Assembly (NCBI RefSeq): GCF_014805625.2 | Contig: NW_023998422.1 | Location: forward strand, 10,665,264 to 10,729,263 | Direction of reading: 5' to 3' | From: Glossina fuscipes | Lineage: Eukaryota; Arthropoda; Insecta; Diptera; Glossinidae | Length of the DNA stretch: 64,000 nucleotides | Part shown: one piece after another, positions 12,901-26,249 of the stretch | How positions within the stretch are numbered: position 1 is the first letter of the stretch | How the letters are laid out: each line of letters opens with the position of its first letter | Program-made: the position numbers and the translations under genes | Notes under the pieces: model-generated | What the model was told of the DNA's origin: nothing | Databases searched by the model: none | The model's input: only the letters and a program-made list of their open reading frames with translations

Positions 12901-13026
12901 AACATGACATGAAACATATACGCGGACATATGTTATAGAACACACGCGCGCTTTGAATGATGAATGGACTCGAACAGGGTAGTAGATGCGTATGTTAAAG
13001 AGGAGAGGAGAGTAAAGAAATTGAAC

Positions 13027-13057
<31 letters not shown>

Positions 13058-13385
13058 AAAATTAATAGAAAAATTAAAGCAACCACATACGCAGAAACAT
13101 AAAAAATACCGCACATCAATTTGACCGCAAAGTATTCCTTTCAAAACCTATTTTTCTTCTTTTGCTTAGAAGAAATGAACAGTACAGAAAACATAACTAA
13201 CGAAAACTAACCACAAATGGTCAACACATATGCATTGCGCTTATATACGTATAGAAAGATATACAAAAGATATACACAAAGTATATAAACGCAAACCGTA
13301 AGCATCACTTAATCCCCATGAAAGGTCACTAAAAAGAAGCGCCGCCAGAGAATGAACGAATTTCGAAATACTTGCATATGTACAT

Positions 13386-13428
<43 letters not shown>

Positions 13429-13731
13429 TACATACACACACACACATATTTATATAAATATATCTATAGTTTTACTTAGCCTAACACATGCATTTATTTT
13501 CAAGTGCTTGCATATACACTAATGCATCACTTTGTCTGTCTCCAGTTTTATTGTTGTTGTTGTTGTCGTATTGAGTTTTATTTTTTCTACTTCTTTTTGT
13601 ACATTTGTATCACTAAACAAAGAACTGGTTTGAAATCATTTTACCAGGTCTGGTTTGTGGTTCAAATACATAAATACATATATATTCATACATACAAGCA
13701 CTCGCCGAAATCCATATATACATACATATAC

Positions 13732-13771
<40 letters not shown>

Positions 13772-14031
13772 TTACTGTTAGGCACTGAAACGGACAAATG
13801 TGTGTTGGTTGCTTGTTTGGTTAGGTTAGGTTTAGGTTGGTGGATTGGTTGTAAGCATTTTGTAGAAAAAACCACAACATTCAATCTATGCCACAAGTTG
13901 TCATGCGACTAAATTCTCTTTAGAGAGTAGTTTATGTAGTTTATGTTTTTTCCTTCTTTCTCCTTGATGGACAATAATCGTGATGCGTGAATCACCAGTT
14001 GTGCCTCTAAGCAGTCAAGGGAAATGCATGA
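12901..14031. repeat. Microsatellite-rich block
   Basis: A29 at 13027-13055, (TA)n at 13390-13420 and 13737-13769, (TTG)n at 13553-13566. No gene is seen. Confidence 0.8.
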
Positions 14032-14035
14032 TTAC

Positions 14036-14415
14036 CTGTTGGCTGCAGAGTCGCTGCTCTCGTTGCCCAAAACACATTTTCGATAATTTTTCCCTTTGAC
14101 CATACATGCATGCATAAAATCTCCTCTATATATCCAATGCATAACACACAAATCACACTTATATGCAGATTTTGAATATGACTGTGGTTTAACGGTCAAC
14201 CCTTTCGTAACCCGCTCGTAAATAAATGCTTCTTCTACTGATGCTTCTGGGCATTCAACATAAATGAGTTGAACATAAAATAAGCGATTTAGCATGTTTT
14301 CAGAGTAAATCAATGGCTCAAACATACACATATAATAACAAGCGTATATTATGCGTTTGTGTTGGGGGTTTTCTCTGCTTTTTTTTCTTTTTTTCTGTTT
14401 TTTTTTTTTTTGCAT
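14036..14415 (-). CDS. Possible coding exon ending at a splice donor
   Basis: An open frame of about 126 codons ends exactly at a donor-like CAACAG|GTAATC, and its stop codon lies inside the would-be intron. The 3' half reads like protein (VECPEASVEEAFIYERV, SAYKCDLCVMHW, CVLGNESSDSAANR). The 5' part is translated from an A-rich tract (KKKKQKKRKK) and is probably not coding. A weak acceptor (GAATGCCCAG) within the frame could start the real exon. It sits in a microsatellite-rich block. No family is recognised. Confidence 0.2.
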
Positions 14416-17400
14416 TTTTTACTTTTACTATTAAATACAAAATGTTTCGATGTTTTGTGTTCGATGGTTTGGTATAAGTTGCATGCATTACTTTAAAGTG
14501 GTGAATTTGTTTTTAGTCTCATGTTGCTATCAATCAAATAAATGTTTAGCAATATTTTTACGGCAACATTATGCATATTTTTGCTTTTTATATTGTTTCC
14601 GTGCTTGTTTTTATTTGTAAAGAAAACGCATATAAATATATGTAAACAACGCACAATGTGCGCTGTGATAGATTGCGGTTTCTTTTTTGTTGAAAAATTT
14701 TATTTAAATTTTATAGCAACACTATATACAAATTTACACACATATATGAAAACAATATTTTGTTGCATCTCTTATGGGATGATAAATAGAGAAAAATTAT
14801 AACTAGAAATTAATCAAGTTTTGTTTATGCAAAAAAAAAAAAAAAAAAAAAAACACTTGAATAAATTTGTTATTGTACTTGATGTAATATATGCAATATA
14901 TTACATGGTATTTATAGAATTAATCTTCCGAATATGTTTATAAAATCATTATACAAAACAAATCTAATTAATATTCTTGATATCAGAGTAAATTGGCAAA
15001 CATTTTCTTTCCCTTTTTTTTTTTATATTCCATTAATGGAATTTTTATGCATTTGTTTATGGCATTTTTGTGATAAGTTTTAAGTTAAACATGTTCCAAG
15101 AAGCTTTCGTGAATGATCTGCTATGCTTCTCTTTTCAAATTATATAAGAGGATCTTTAATCGTTATCGGTTTTTGGAGTTAGCGACAAATCTCTATTAGA
15201 ACTACATATTAGTAGCTCAGATTTTCCATCCCACAATTCTAGATACTTAAAATTTTTATACTCATTACTATTGTTAGCTTTAATAATGTTGATCTTTACC
15301 TATTGAGCCAAGATATCTCCTTAACTAATTTATTGCGATCTGGTTGTTCACTTTCATTTGGAAGTGCTCTTACATTTTTTAAATAAATTTCAACTTTGTC
15401 TTATCAACCACTTCCTTTCTCTTCTAGCCGGTCTAATTAAAAGTTGGCCAGGTTTATTAGTTCCAATCTTCCCTATTGGCGGCAAGTCTTTTCAAGTCTT
15501 GTTTTCCTCTAACTATTTTCTGAGGAAATCAAAGCGCTTGTAATCAGTATGAAACCTTTCTAGCCAGCCTGGTTCCTTTCTGAGCACTCCACCTCTTCGA
15601 GTGTTGCAGCTTTCCAACTTCCTGATTAGCCTAAACTTTAGCTAACTTTAGGGTTTATTTATTCATCCAAGTACATATAAAAATTACCAGTCAACACAAA
15701 ATATCTTAGAACTAAACTGTAGGCAAAAGAATGGTAGAGAATGTAAAGTAATAGGTTTTTCTAGTCCGAAAAAATTGTACTATGACTAAGTACATGAATA
15801 ATGAATAGTAATTAAAATGAAGCGAACATAAAGAAAGGACAGTAAGTAACTTCTTTAAATCGTTGTTCAGAAAGTATTTTTTTTTTTTTTTTTGTCAAAA
15901 GGGAAGATAATTTTCTGGTTAGTGCATAAATGGGTCAAAATCCACAAACGTCTAAACGGTCTTAAGATTTTCTAGTCGCTTGTTTCCAATAATTAATGCT
16001 TTTATTTTGATCTAATCAAACTCAGAATGTGGTGAATAGTCAATATCAAAATTCTAGAATGGAATTTTCAAAACAAATTTTAGCGCTAGTGCTCTGTCAA
16101 TATACCTTTACCCAATTCTTCCCAAGTTTTCGGAACGTAGCAGCACTTCCGCTCTTCCTGCAGAATAGCCCAGCAGCCTAAAGAAACGTTCAAAAATTCT
16201 AGTTAGATTTCATTGCTATCGTGTCCATTCCCATATTCCAATAATTTTCCATGTAAGCTCTTTTACTGGTGTGTCTACAACTTTTATACGCTTATTCTCA
16301 CATATTTCGAATTATTGAGAATTGTATACGCTTATTATACCTTGTTCATATACGTCTAATAAATTTTTTTTTTTTTTTAACTTTAAAAATATTTTCGACT
16401 TTCCATGTTTGATAAGTTACTAAATCGAAACTGCAGTGTAGAGGAAAGAAACTTTTTCAAAAGCAAGGTTTGTCTATCTGTCAAGATTTATAATGGCAAT
16501 GCGGCCCCAGAGTGATTTTTGCTGCGAAGCAATATACTTGCTTGTTGGAAAAAACGACTTTCCGAATAACTTAATAGATTAGTCAGTTTTGAGTCGGCTT
16601 TCTAGCAGCATTTCTACTTTCCTTGTGTAGACCTAAAATTTTCTCAGCTGGCCCAACGCATATTCATCATCTTCATCGAGTTCTATCCTCGAACACATTG
16701 TTGCAGTTATAACTATGCAAGTTATAACTACGTACGGGCATATTGACTCTTAGTCTGCGCTTAGCAGTAATTGCAAACGCACATTTATACATATATAAAT
16801 AAATAGACGTAATTTAAGTCCTGCTCGACCAATTTACTATGTCGTCGTCTATTGACGCTGAGTATGATAATATTAATAATAAAAATGAAAAACTTAAACG
16901 TTTTGATAAAAAGGCTTCAGGTATGCACAGACAGTATGAAACGAACAACAAACACAACTTAGTCAGAACTCACCACGTCTAATAGAAATGAATACGACTA
17001 CAAAGACAATTTTAAACGACCAGAGATGCACGAGACCATCATAATATGCATTCAAACCAGAAGCAACTTAATCATAAGATATCCCAACATTTTGTCCAAA
17101 ATTAGAGTTTGAATTAGCTCAGTAACTTTTCCTATTTCTGTTACGTAATAACAATAATGACGCTATTAATTAGTACCCATTTGAGTGCTTGATTTTTCAT
17201 TCTCAAATTTTGGATAGCCAAAAACTCTATTAACCCTTTTACAAAACAAAGGCATATAGATTTCTGTGTTTTTTTAAATGAATACGCGCTGTGGTGTACC
17301 TATAAGTGCATATATGCGAAAAAACCCAAACGGTACATGAGTAGCGAATAAGGGCGGTAATCACATACGAAATATTTATTATTCAACTATTTGACAAAAA

Positions 17401-17721
17401 TATGTAAATGCAAAAGCGAAACGTTGGTGTTCTTCAACAAATTTTAGTGAAAATATTGTTAGACATATTGAAATATATTTTAGGGAACCTTAGTCTTGTA
17501 AAATCAATAAGTATAGGTCCGTGAAAAATTCATGTGGGATACCGAAATTTGAAGAAAATGTATAGGGAGAATTGGACTAAATATATAAGTAATAAGTAGT
17601 ATAAAAAGTACAAAATTTCTTCAAATATCTTTATAAAATATTATAAGGAAAATGATAGAGCGAGCAGTCAAAGGGCTGTCTATTAACAGCACCATTACTG
17701 TTGCTTTTTGTCCAATGAGAC
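14416..17721. other. Non-coding, mostly unique A/T-rich DNA
   Basis: A23 at 14831-14853 and T runs near 15880 and 16365 are the main features. No gene, and no dispersed repeat I could place, is visible from about 15000 to 17700. Confidence 0.6.
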
Positions 17722-17828
17722 ACCCAACTTCTTTTTTACACGGTCCTTTTTACACGATTCCATAATAGATTTTTATCCTAATCTCAAGGTAAATTCTTTT
17801 ATATGTTGCAACGAAGTTTCACTGTACA
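17722..17828 (-). mobile_element. Pogo-like transposon end, copy 1
   Basis: On the minus strand TA then CAGTGAAACTTCG begins at 17825. About 80 bp inside is GACCGTGTAAAAAAGAAGTT followed by GGGT. The internal motif recurs at 29370-29393. CAGTG termini next to TA are typical of the pogo/Tigger group. No partner inverted repeat or transposase was found. Confidence 0.45.
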
Positions 17829-18199
17829 CTAATTTTAATATTTTTTTCTAATGAAATCCAATTCATTATTAAATTTTTACATGGTTTTTTGAGAAAATAA
17901 TTAAAGTTCACCTAACACAAATTCTTAAAGTTGTGCAACATATCACCAAATTTCCCATATGTTGTATGTATTTTTGTGCATGATCTTTTTTGCAAGTTTT
18001 TTTGAAGAACGCATCTAAAAAATAAAAACAAAACCCTCGCAATACCAAACCGCAACTAATTTCACTTTTTTCGTTATACTCTAGTCTCGTTCCGTTACTT
18101 TAGTCTTTCACTTTGCTCAATACTAAACAACGGAATCAGCACAAGTCTTTGAAACAGTTCTAGATGTAATTTTTGAATAAAATGTTAGCACATCTTCTT

Positions 18200-19662
18200 A
18201 TTTAGTTATCTCTGATTCAAACACATAGTATTGTGCGTGTAGAAATTCACCATCACGAAAACCATCACTACCACAACGTACACGACGTATAAGCAAGCAA
18301 AATTATTTAAAAAAAAAAAAAAAAAGAAGAAAAAAAGGCACAGCAACAACATCAGTAACAAGAAGAAGAAGAAGAAGACTTGGGCACATGTGAAACAAGT
18401 ATTTTCAGTATTTTCCAGTTGTTTGTAAACAGAGCAAATGAGTGGTGTTTGAGCGGACAAAACGGAATGAATCGGGAATGAACGAAAAAAAAGAAATGCT
18501 TACAACCGTGAAATTCGGCAAGAAATTGAATTGAATTGAATTGAATTGAATTGAATTCAATTGCATTAGCAAAACACATTACGGAAATATGAAATATTTA
18601 AAGAAAAAAATAATGAAAATATATTTGGAAAAAATGTGATTAATAAAAGTTCTTTGTAACATGAAAACGGTTGCGAATTAAGTTAATTTTATCTCGGGAA
18701 AATAAATAAATTTGCGAATAGTTTTTGGTAAGTTTTTGCGGCTCATTGCGTCCATACAACCAGACAATCGTGCATACTATTTATCTTGCGTAGCGTTGTT
18801 GTCAGTGAACATTAGCGAGTGTTTGTAATCTAAGTATCTGCCGCTTTATATACGTAACTGAGAAATTCGATAAAGTTTGCATTCATAGATTAATAAGAGT
18901 GTGTATGTTTTAAAAAATCAAACGAACTTTTCTCGGTTTTTTTTTTTGTTTTTTGTATGCGTTAGTGAAAATTTACATATCATCAACAAATAAAGGATAT
19001 TAAGGACAATTGCAATCTAACAGACAGACAGACAGACAGACAGACAAATAGGATTTGCCGCCCTTAACCAAGGGCAGACTTGAAAGCACACGTGCGCTTT
19101 TTCTTTTTTTTTTCATTTTTTTCTCATTTTCAAAAAAAAAAAAAAAAAAGCCGGACCACCCTTAAGTTAAGCTGAAATTTGTTTAAGTGAAAAAACAAAA
19201 AAAGCACAACACATTCGGCGTTTTTTATTTAAAGATTCGTAGAGCCATAAAAGGATTAAAATGTAACGTGTACACACACAACTGAGCAGAGAACTGAAAA
19301 CGAAAAACTTTAGCGGGAACATTATTATTATTGCACTGCAATCAAGTTCATGCATATTATTGCACGCATATTGAAATAGGGAAGAGTTTACACGTTTCGA
19401 CGCTTTAATTGACAGACGCGCAGACAACGCCAAACTTTATGTAATTCTTTCAAAGTAATTAGCTTAAGGATTAACTCAAAACGTAAACATGTAAGAAGAA
19501 TTTCAAAAGAAGCTAAAGTAAACTTTAAGCTTATGCATCTGCTGAGCAAATACGTTATTAATGAAAATAATTTTAAATATAAATATAAAAATATATAAAT
19601 AGAGAAAAGAAAATCGCTTTTAAAGTTTACCTTGAAAGAACATCATTATCAGGACTACTATC

Positions 19663-19694
<32 letters not shown>

Positions 19695-20700
19695 TCCGTA
19701 GTACTAATCCTTTCAAAAGAAATAACACTCTTTCAATATTTTTCTTACGATATTGTTACCAGAAAGCTATTGCTGCTTCTCTGCTTCTTTTCATTTACGT
19801 ACTTTACTTAACTGCTATGACAACCACAAATTATATTGCAACATGCCATCACAATATATTTATTATTGTTAATATTGCTGTGTAAGGCATGTTTTTAGCC
19901 TTTCGTTTATAAATAAATATTCTTCCAGTTTTCCCATTAATTCATTTCAGTCTTTTTTGGTTCGTTCTCGGTTTCGCGTAGACATCTTAAACGGTTTATC
20001 ATATATTTATCGCATATATATATTGCATATATATATATATATGTAAGACTATATTTTTGTTCCTCTCGTTCCTCTTTACTTCTTCTTCTTCTCTTTATTA
20101 TTATATTAATTAAAAGTGATTTAAACTCCGTGCACGCGGTTAAACTCGGTAACCCAAAGCATGTTTGTATGTTCCGTCATAAATAACAAAAAAAAATAAA
20201 TAAATAAATAAATAAAAGTGTAAATAAATAAGAACAAGCGGAATAATAGCAGCAATAACAAAAAAAAAAAAAAAAAACAAAGCATTAAAAATAATAATAA
20301 GAAAAATAAAAAAAAAAATAATAACAAGAACAACGATAACGACAACACATTAACATCAAACAAGACGATGATACTGCATATTGCGATCGCAATTGCTTGC
20401 ATTACAACTGTGGGTTAATTGTATTTAGAAAGGTAACGTATTCTTCCTCACTTAACTATTTGTTTGCAAGCAATTAAACTTTTTAACAGACTTGAAGAAA
20501 ATGAAAAACTTCTTTTATATACACATACACGCACACACACACACGCAGGTGTAGTTCCGACAATTCCCAAAAATTTACAAGTAATTAGAACAACAATAAA
20601 TTTTCACAGTTTTTTCGCATCGTTTTTCGTATCAAGACAAATCACTCTCACTCATATGAGTTTTCACTGAGTAGAAATTTTCCTTTAGGTTTTTTTTCTT
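18200..20700. repeat. Microsatellite-rich block
   Basis: (AAG)n at 18358-18378, (GAATT)n at 18526-18558, (CAGA)6 at 19021-19046, (CGA)9-10 at 19666-19694, (TA)n near 20025-20042, A runs at 20259-20278. Open frames here are repeat translations. Confidence 0.8.
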
Positions 20701-20999
20701 TTCTAGGACTTTGCACAAAAGTGCAATGATGTAAGCGGATATGTGGACGGAAAAGTAATTGCACGTTGTTTTATGTTGATGGAAGGTATACTTTTCCGTT
20801 TTCCTTTTACTCCATTTTACATTATTCGTCTTTTATTTATAAAGTAGGAGCATTTCCGTACTTGAGAATGGTTGTATAAGCAAGAACTTGAAAGAAGTTC
20901 ACTTTAAAGATGTCACATGTCTCTAACGCTATTGCGTTTGTTAACTTTTTACTTAAGAGTCATAATGATTTTTATAGAAATTGATTTAGGTAATCAATA

Positions 21000-21752
21000 G
21001 CTCGCATCACCACCATTGTTCTTAAGGAGTGCTTCGATTCTTCTAGGCAATGGATGAAATTAATCTATGGCAAGTTTGTACTCTCTAAACATTTTTCCAC
21101 AAAACCTATTCGTTTCTAAAGCAAAGCTTCGAAATTTGACGTCTTGGCTCTCGCCAAGGGTTCTCAATAATATTGAGATCGGGAGACTGACTTGGTCGTT
21201 TAGTTATATGCAAGGTGTGTTCCCGGAACAGGGCTTTCATCAAATTGGGCGAATGTCTCGGATCATTATCATGCTGAAATTTGAATACCACTGACTTACA
21301 TAGCGTTTCCTCTGAGATATATCGGACCGATACTCTTCCACGAAAAGCAGTCGTAAACCATAAGTTTTCCTCTGCCATGCTTGACTGTTCCTTTTATAAA
21401 TCTAATGTGGAATTCTTTCCCCTTTGATCGAGGTACTTATTTTTGTTTTACCATTCCAAAATATATTTCGTCACTTTTTCTCCTTCCACGTCCGCATCAA
21501 TTATAATATGGATTAAAACAAAGTCCTTCCCCTTCTCCAAATTAACTTTTCTGAACAAAGGGTCTTTCCGAGCTAATCTTCGTAGTAGATTCGACAAATA
21601 GTTCGGGATGATCCCAATTTCATTGGAAATTGCTCTACACGACTTGAAAGGATTACTGCTTTGCTAAATTAGCATTATCGGAAGCAGGAGCAGATTTTTT
21701 AAGTACTCCGCGTTCCTCAATACGAACTTTTGTGATCGACTTAGTGATGCGG
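21000..21752 (-). pseudogene. Tc1-type transposase pseudogene
   Basis: Fragments in several minus-strand frames follow Tc1 order. RTICRILLRRLARKDPLF-like sequence comes first, then VKHGRGKLMVYDCFSW, then FQHDNDPRHSPNLMKALF, then KRPSQSPDLNIIENPWREPR, and near the C-terminus PRRIEALLKNNGGD. FQHDND and SPDLNIIEN are the second Asp and the Glu region of the DDE catalytic triad. At least two frameshifts and several stops make it non-functional. No inverted repeats were found at its borders. Confidence 0.85.
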
Positions 21753-23517
21753 CAATAAATTTGTATGTTTTCCCTGGGTTCAGAGCTGATGAACCAGTTC
21801 TTCGTTAGAAAGTTGTGCTCGACCGATCTAATGTCATAATAAAAATTAATTTATATTGCATTTACTTCCCAAGAAATCCGATTTACTCTCACAATCTACG
21901 TTGTATGGTCTTTAATAATTTCTGTGAATTTCATAGAACTGAAAAATACAGTTCGCACCCATTTTTTTATCCATATGCGCATGTAATAAAAAAACCCATT
22001 GCTTCGTATAAATTATTCGAACACATTGTCCCGCAAAAGTATAACTGGCTGTCCTTGTTAGGTTGTATAAAATCAGATAAAATCGTCCGCGGCTTTAGAA
22101 AGAGTAGATGGAGTTCTTATAAAATTTCGACCGATACTCTTATGGCCTTTATTAAGAAGTGGTGGGATTAATTATAGTCGCATACATATCGGACCGTTGA
22201 TGGCTGTTTTTGATCGGCAGTTACGCTTCGTTGTTCTGTATTGAAGAGTTATTCGGAAGTTGATTTTCGTAATACTATAAGTTACTGCAGCGCCTTAAGC
22301 TATTACGATACTTCTTAGATTTCTGGGCGAAAAACTGCAAGTAGTGGAGAACAGAACATTTCTAACGTTGGCACTCGGACGGTGTACTGGAATTGGGAGC
22401 AGAATTAGATATCTGAACTGGTTGGAGCTACTTTTTTGTTTTTAATCTTCTATGGAGTGTCATCTTTCAAAAGGCGCTGCAATATGATTTCTTGGGGTAA
22501 TATTACCAGCGGTAGGCGCCGTTAAGCTCATCTATCGACAATTCCCTTTTACTGTAACGATGGTATATGTGAAAAGAATTTATTTTCCTAATTTTTTTTT
22601 TTTTTTTTCTTAGAAGCATAACAACTTTACAACTTTTTTTACTTAAAGATATAAGCTTTTTTTTTTTTTTATTTTTTTTTTTCTTATTTTGGTAATGCAC
22701 AACAACAAGGAGCATACTCAAGTTGCTTTAAAGGAATAATGCTTTCAACTATTTTCATAAACTTACATTGGATAGATTGAATAGTTGCTCGGGAGGGATG
22801 TATTATTAAGAAATACAAAATCATTGCTACCTTCTTACGTAGACGAAAGCGGCAAAAATTTCAATTCCGAAGGTCACTAAAATTAAATAAACCTAAGGTT
22901 TTTGCTTTTGGAAAAGTTAAGCATTCCACGACACTCTGGAATCTTACCCTAAAATCAAGAATTATTGTATACGTTGTTAGTGTATTACCGTTATTATTAT
23001 TAATATAGACCGAGAAATAAATTCCAACATTAAAGTCTTAAGCATTAGCATCTAAGGCTATTGGCTTTACGTTAGTGTAAATAATATGCCTAGAAAGAAG
23101 TAAAGAATAATCAAATAATTATCTTCCTCTCTCGCTAACCTTTATAATCATCATTACCAATTGGCCGTATCGGACGAATTTATGTGTTTAAGAATGGGGC
23201 CAATTTTTTCTTAAAAGCATTTAAAGAGTAAAAGTAAAGGATATCAAAGTCAACGGCAAGGCATTGCACTATCGAGCCGATCGGACAAAAAATCAACGTT
23301 CAGCCAAATAGTTCAATATATGTGAAATTGACATAAAAGGATTCCTACTCGATCTAGAAACGGGCCCTTGTTACTTAAAAATAAGATAGAGATAGATTAA
23401 CAGCCTAAATTTTAAGTAGTCATAGAAAGCGAATTTAAAAAAAGACTGAACAGAAGAAGAAATGTGGTTTCTGAGTCTTACATTTAGTCTTACATTTAGG
23501 TATAATGCGGTTGACAA
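21753..23517. other. Non-coding, T runs, one unexplained open frame
   Basis: A plus 118-codon open frame at 21815-22171 has mixed composition (FEHIVPQKYNWLSLLGC) but no recognisable domain. Long T runs lie at 22591-22609 and 22659-22682. Confidence 0.5.
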
Positions 23518-23885
23518 TCAGTTTAAATCTATCCGGATTGAAAGGCGGATAGCTGGAGATAACTTCAATACATAGATACATAGATTAACAAGCGATATAA
23601 GAAGAAGGTCCGCAATTGTATATTTAACTTGAACCGGCAAGCGAAAGTTTAGATTACACAATTTCCGTAGCGTGAGACCTTTCTTAGCAGCAATACTGTC
23701 CAAGTCCGGCGTTGGCGGTCTAGAATTACCCCCAGACATGACATAGAATCCATCAACTCAATAGCATGCGCACTTAATCTAATACACAAATTGAAGGAAC
23801 CTGCGCGAGAAGATTTAAAAAGTATAGCTTTATACTTACTTGTGTCGAACAAAGCATATTTTCCACCATTCAAGAAATGATACAT
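23518..23885 (-). pseudogene. Decayed non-LTR reverse transcriptase fragment
   Basis: The frame reads TSKYKAILFKSSRAGSFNL, then AHAIELMDSMSCLGVILDRQ. This fits the jockey-like pattern in which a 'NPSKTKAILF' segment is followed by an 'IPLVDSVKYLGVILD' segment just after the polymerase catalytic region. The catalytic FADD box is not visible and the frame breaks near 23649. It is a short, old relic. Confidence 0.45.
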
Positions 23886-24086
23886 GGTAAGGAATCGTTA
23901 ATCTCAGTTTCGAACGTGTAAATATTATTTCAATTGCAGCTAACAAGCATGGATATGAGGTGTGCATAGACAATCTACAATCTCTTACCTAATACCTCGG
24001 AAAAATCGTTCACCCAAATAGACCCAAATGAACAGTGGCTGTCCGCTAGACACCGATGTCAGCAAGAGAAGAACTGAGATGATCTA

Positions 24087-24416
24087 CTAAAGCAAATTGT
24101 TCGTAGTTGTAACAACATTAGCGCAACCAGAGAAATTAATTTTATTACACACTTTATTTATAAGTTTTGTATGTGCGACTCTGTCAAGATAAACAAGAAG
24201 AGTAGAAATATCCCCTTTGTCAAGATTCTCCTTGATAAGTTCGGTGAGAACGAAACCGGATTGAGCATTGTGCAGCAGCATCATAATCCCAATTCGACTC
24301 AATTTGTTGCTTAATGAAGCCATCGCTAGATGGTCTCTAAAATCTTGGGGCGCTTTGGGAACAATCGACTTTTCAACAATCGATTTTTCATTCAATTTTA
24401 CACACTTCGTTGTCAT
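24087..24416 (-). CDS. Hypothetical 109-residue ORF, unrecognised
   Basis: The frame opens just after an in-frame TGA, starts MTTKCVKLNEKSIVEKSIVP, and contains predicted helix-like segments (DFRDHLAMASLSNKLSRIG, TELIKENLDKGD, LLVYLDRVAHTKLINKV). Composition is balanced, with no homopolymer or microsatellite translation, so it looks more like protein than most open frames here. KSIVEKSIV comes from a short direct duplication. It lies about 200 bp upstream, on the same strand, of a decayed reverse transcriptase fragment, so it could be part of an old retroelement rather than a host gene. No domain is recognised. Confidence 0.3.
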   Translation of the reverse strand: MTTKCVKLNEKSIVEKSIVPKAPQDFRDHLAMASLSNKLSRIGIMMLLHNAQSGFVLTELIKENLDKGDISTLLVYLDRVAHTKLINKVCNKINFSGCANVVTTTNNLL

Positions 24417-25739
24417 CCATCATAATTATATTGCATTGCGTTGTCGAAGTAAGAGCATACCTTTCGCGTTATGCTTTACTCAAAAACGCGAAAGATACTG
24501 AAATATTTCCATCATGATAAGAATTTCAGCTGACAGCAAAAATATTTAATAGAAATTTGTTCATACTTTTAAATTGTATATGTTTATGTGCAATTCCGCT
24601 AACGGCAGCATCCTGATGATCCTTTTCCAAAAAGTTTTGCCATTGTAAAGTATAATGAACAGCAACCAGATGTTATCAGTTTGAGTATCTAAATACCTGA
24701 GATTAAGTCTAATAAAAAAAAATTGCACATCTTTTTAAATCCCATTTAGATTAAAAGATTTTCAAAGTATTTTTTCAATGTTTGGGTATTTTGTCTAAGA
24801 AAGTATTTCTCCTTAAGGTTAGTGTAGTAATAAAAATAGATTTCAGTAAAGAATTATTCGTTCGTTGCAGGCGTCTATTACTTTATAAATTCATTAAAAC
24901 GGGGTTGGTTTTGCTACCCAATCGTTTTTTACGTATAGTTAATAATAATTTTTATTAAACAACTTTCTTCATACAATGAATTACGTTTATACAAAGATTT
25001 ATAGTAAATATGTGCGCAAAATTTGCCTTCATATCTCTTTTCGCAGGATATGGAGAAGTTATTCTTACCTTTGTGGAAAGTGTTCCATCTGCTAGGAGTT
25101 TGTTTTTTAAATGAATGTGAGTGTGAATATATGTGTGTGTATATTCGAATAGAATAAAGTTGAGAGAGAGAGAGAGTTAAAGTTGAATTGAAAACCTCTT
25201 TAAAATGAAAGGCTTTGCTTAAACTTTCAATATAATCTCTTTTTAATAAAAGTCCCAGATCGACAATCAGATTTAAAATTTTATTCATGCTTAAATCATG
25301 TGCATACACTTTCGCTTTCGTACTCATGACGTGAGAGACGTTTACTTTACATTTAATCAAATTAAAAGCATCTCGGCAAGAAATGTATATTTTTACCATT
25401 AAAAGTGCCAAAGTCTTTTACAATTACTTTTGATGGGAGCTACTCCACGCTAAGTCGTTTATTGCAAGCACAAGCACTTGCAGATCACTGGTCTTGTTAT
25501 CTTATTTGTCATTTTTGTTTTATTCTAACGTTTAAGCATAAAACTTGGTGTATTTGTGATCTGCTCCTTAGCAGGTCACTCATCATTTTGTCTCTTTTTC
25601 CCATAATAACAGAGTAAAGTGCAGGGGTATAAAGGGAGTGTTTTTAAAAGGTCAAAGAAAATATAATCCCAATGATTTTATCGAATTTAGTAGGAAGCAG
25701 CAACAGGGAGCAAGGATAGACCCATAAGAATACTAAATT
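24417..25739. other. Non-coding; one long minus open frame without a known product
   Basis: A 160-codon minus open frame at 24929-25411 crosses a short (GA)n tract (25163-25176) and contains no motif I recognise. I treat it as probably chance. Confidence 0.45.
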
Positions 25740-26040
25740 TTTTTAAGCCCTGCACCACTTGTGTGGTACAAGAAAAATAAGTTTATGCCGATGTATGTGG
25801 TATTCAGAAGGACTTGAGATGAATCATCCTCATTTTCCGAGTCGATCTGAGCTTGTCTGTCCGTCTGTCCCACCTGTTTATCTTGCTTTTTGTGGTCTAC
25901 CTACAGATCGAAATTTTTTAGATATATTGATGAAATTTGGTACACACCGAGCAGTTTTGCCCCCACAATGCGGGCTATTGAAAATGGTACGGATCACATC
26001 ACTTCTTCGATCAATTGGAATATTTTACAAAGACGTTACA
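25740..26040 (+). repeat. Family A copy 6
   Basis: This copy starts with the hairpin end (CCCTGCACCACTTGTGTGG), then GAAGGACTTGAGATGAATC, GAGCTTGTCTGTCCGTCTG, GATGAAATTTGGTACACACC and GCGGGCTATTGAAAATGGT. It ends near ATATTTTACAAAGACG. It is one of the most complete copies, so it is useful for building a consensus. Confidence 0.7.
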
Positions 26041-26249
26041 TGACTAAGTACATTAAGCGAATTGCTGTAGGATATTTAATGATGAACCTGTTCCACTACA
26101 ATATTTGTACTTATTCTTAGTAATTTATTACTCAGTCATTTTCATAAGAGTGCAAAGTAAAAGAAGGAAATATATATATATATTGAAATAATTTATTAAT
26201 AATTTGCTTTCAATTCGTTCAATTTTTTATCGCAACGTGTTTTTATGCT

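Noticed and set aside
13818..13840. GGTTAGGTTAGGTTTAGG, resembling insect telomere repeats
   Set aside because: Only about three imperfect units, and flies generally lack TTAGG telomeres. Chance GT-rich sequence is sufficient.
24929..25411. 160-codon minus frame
   Set aside because: It crosses a GA microsatellite, has no recognisable motif and no flanking splice or promoter signal. Kept only as an unexplained open frame.
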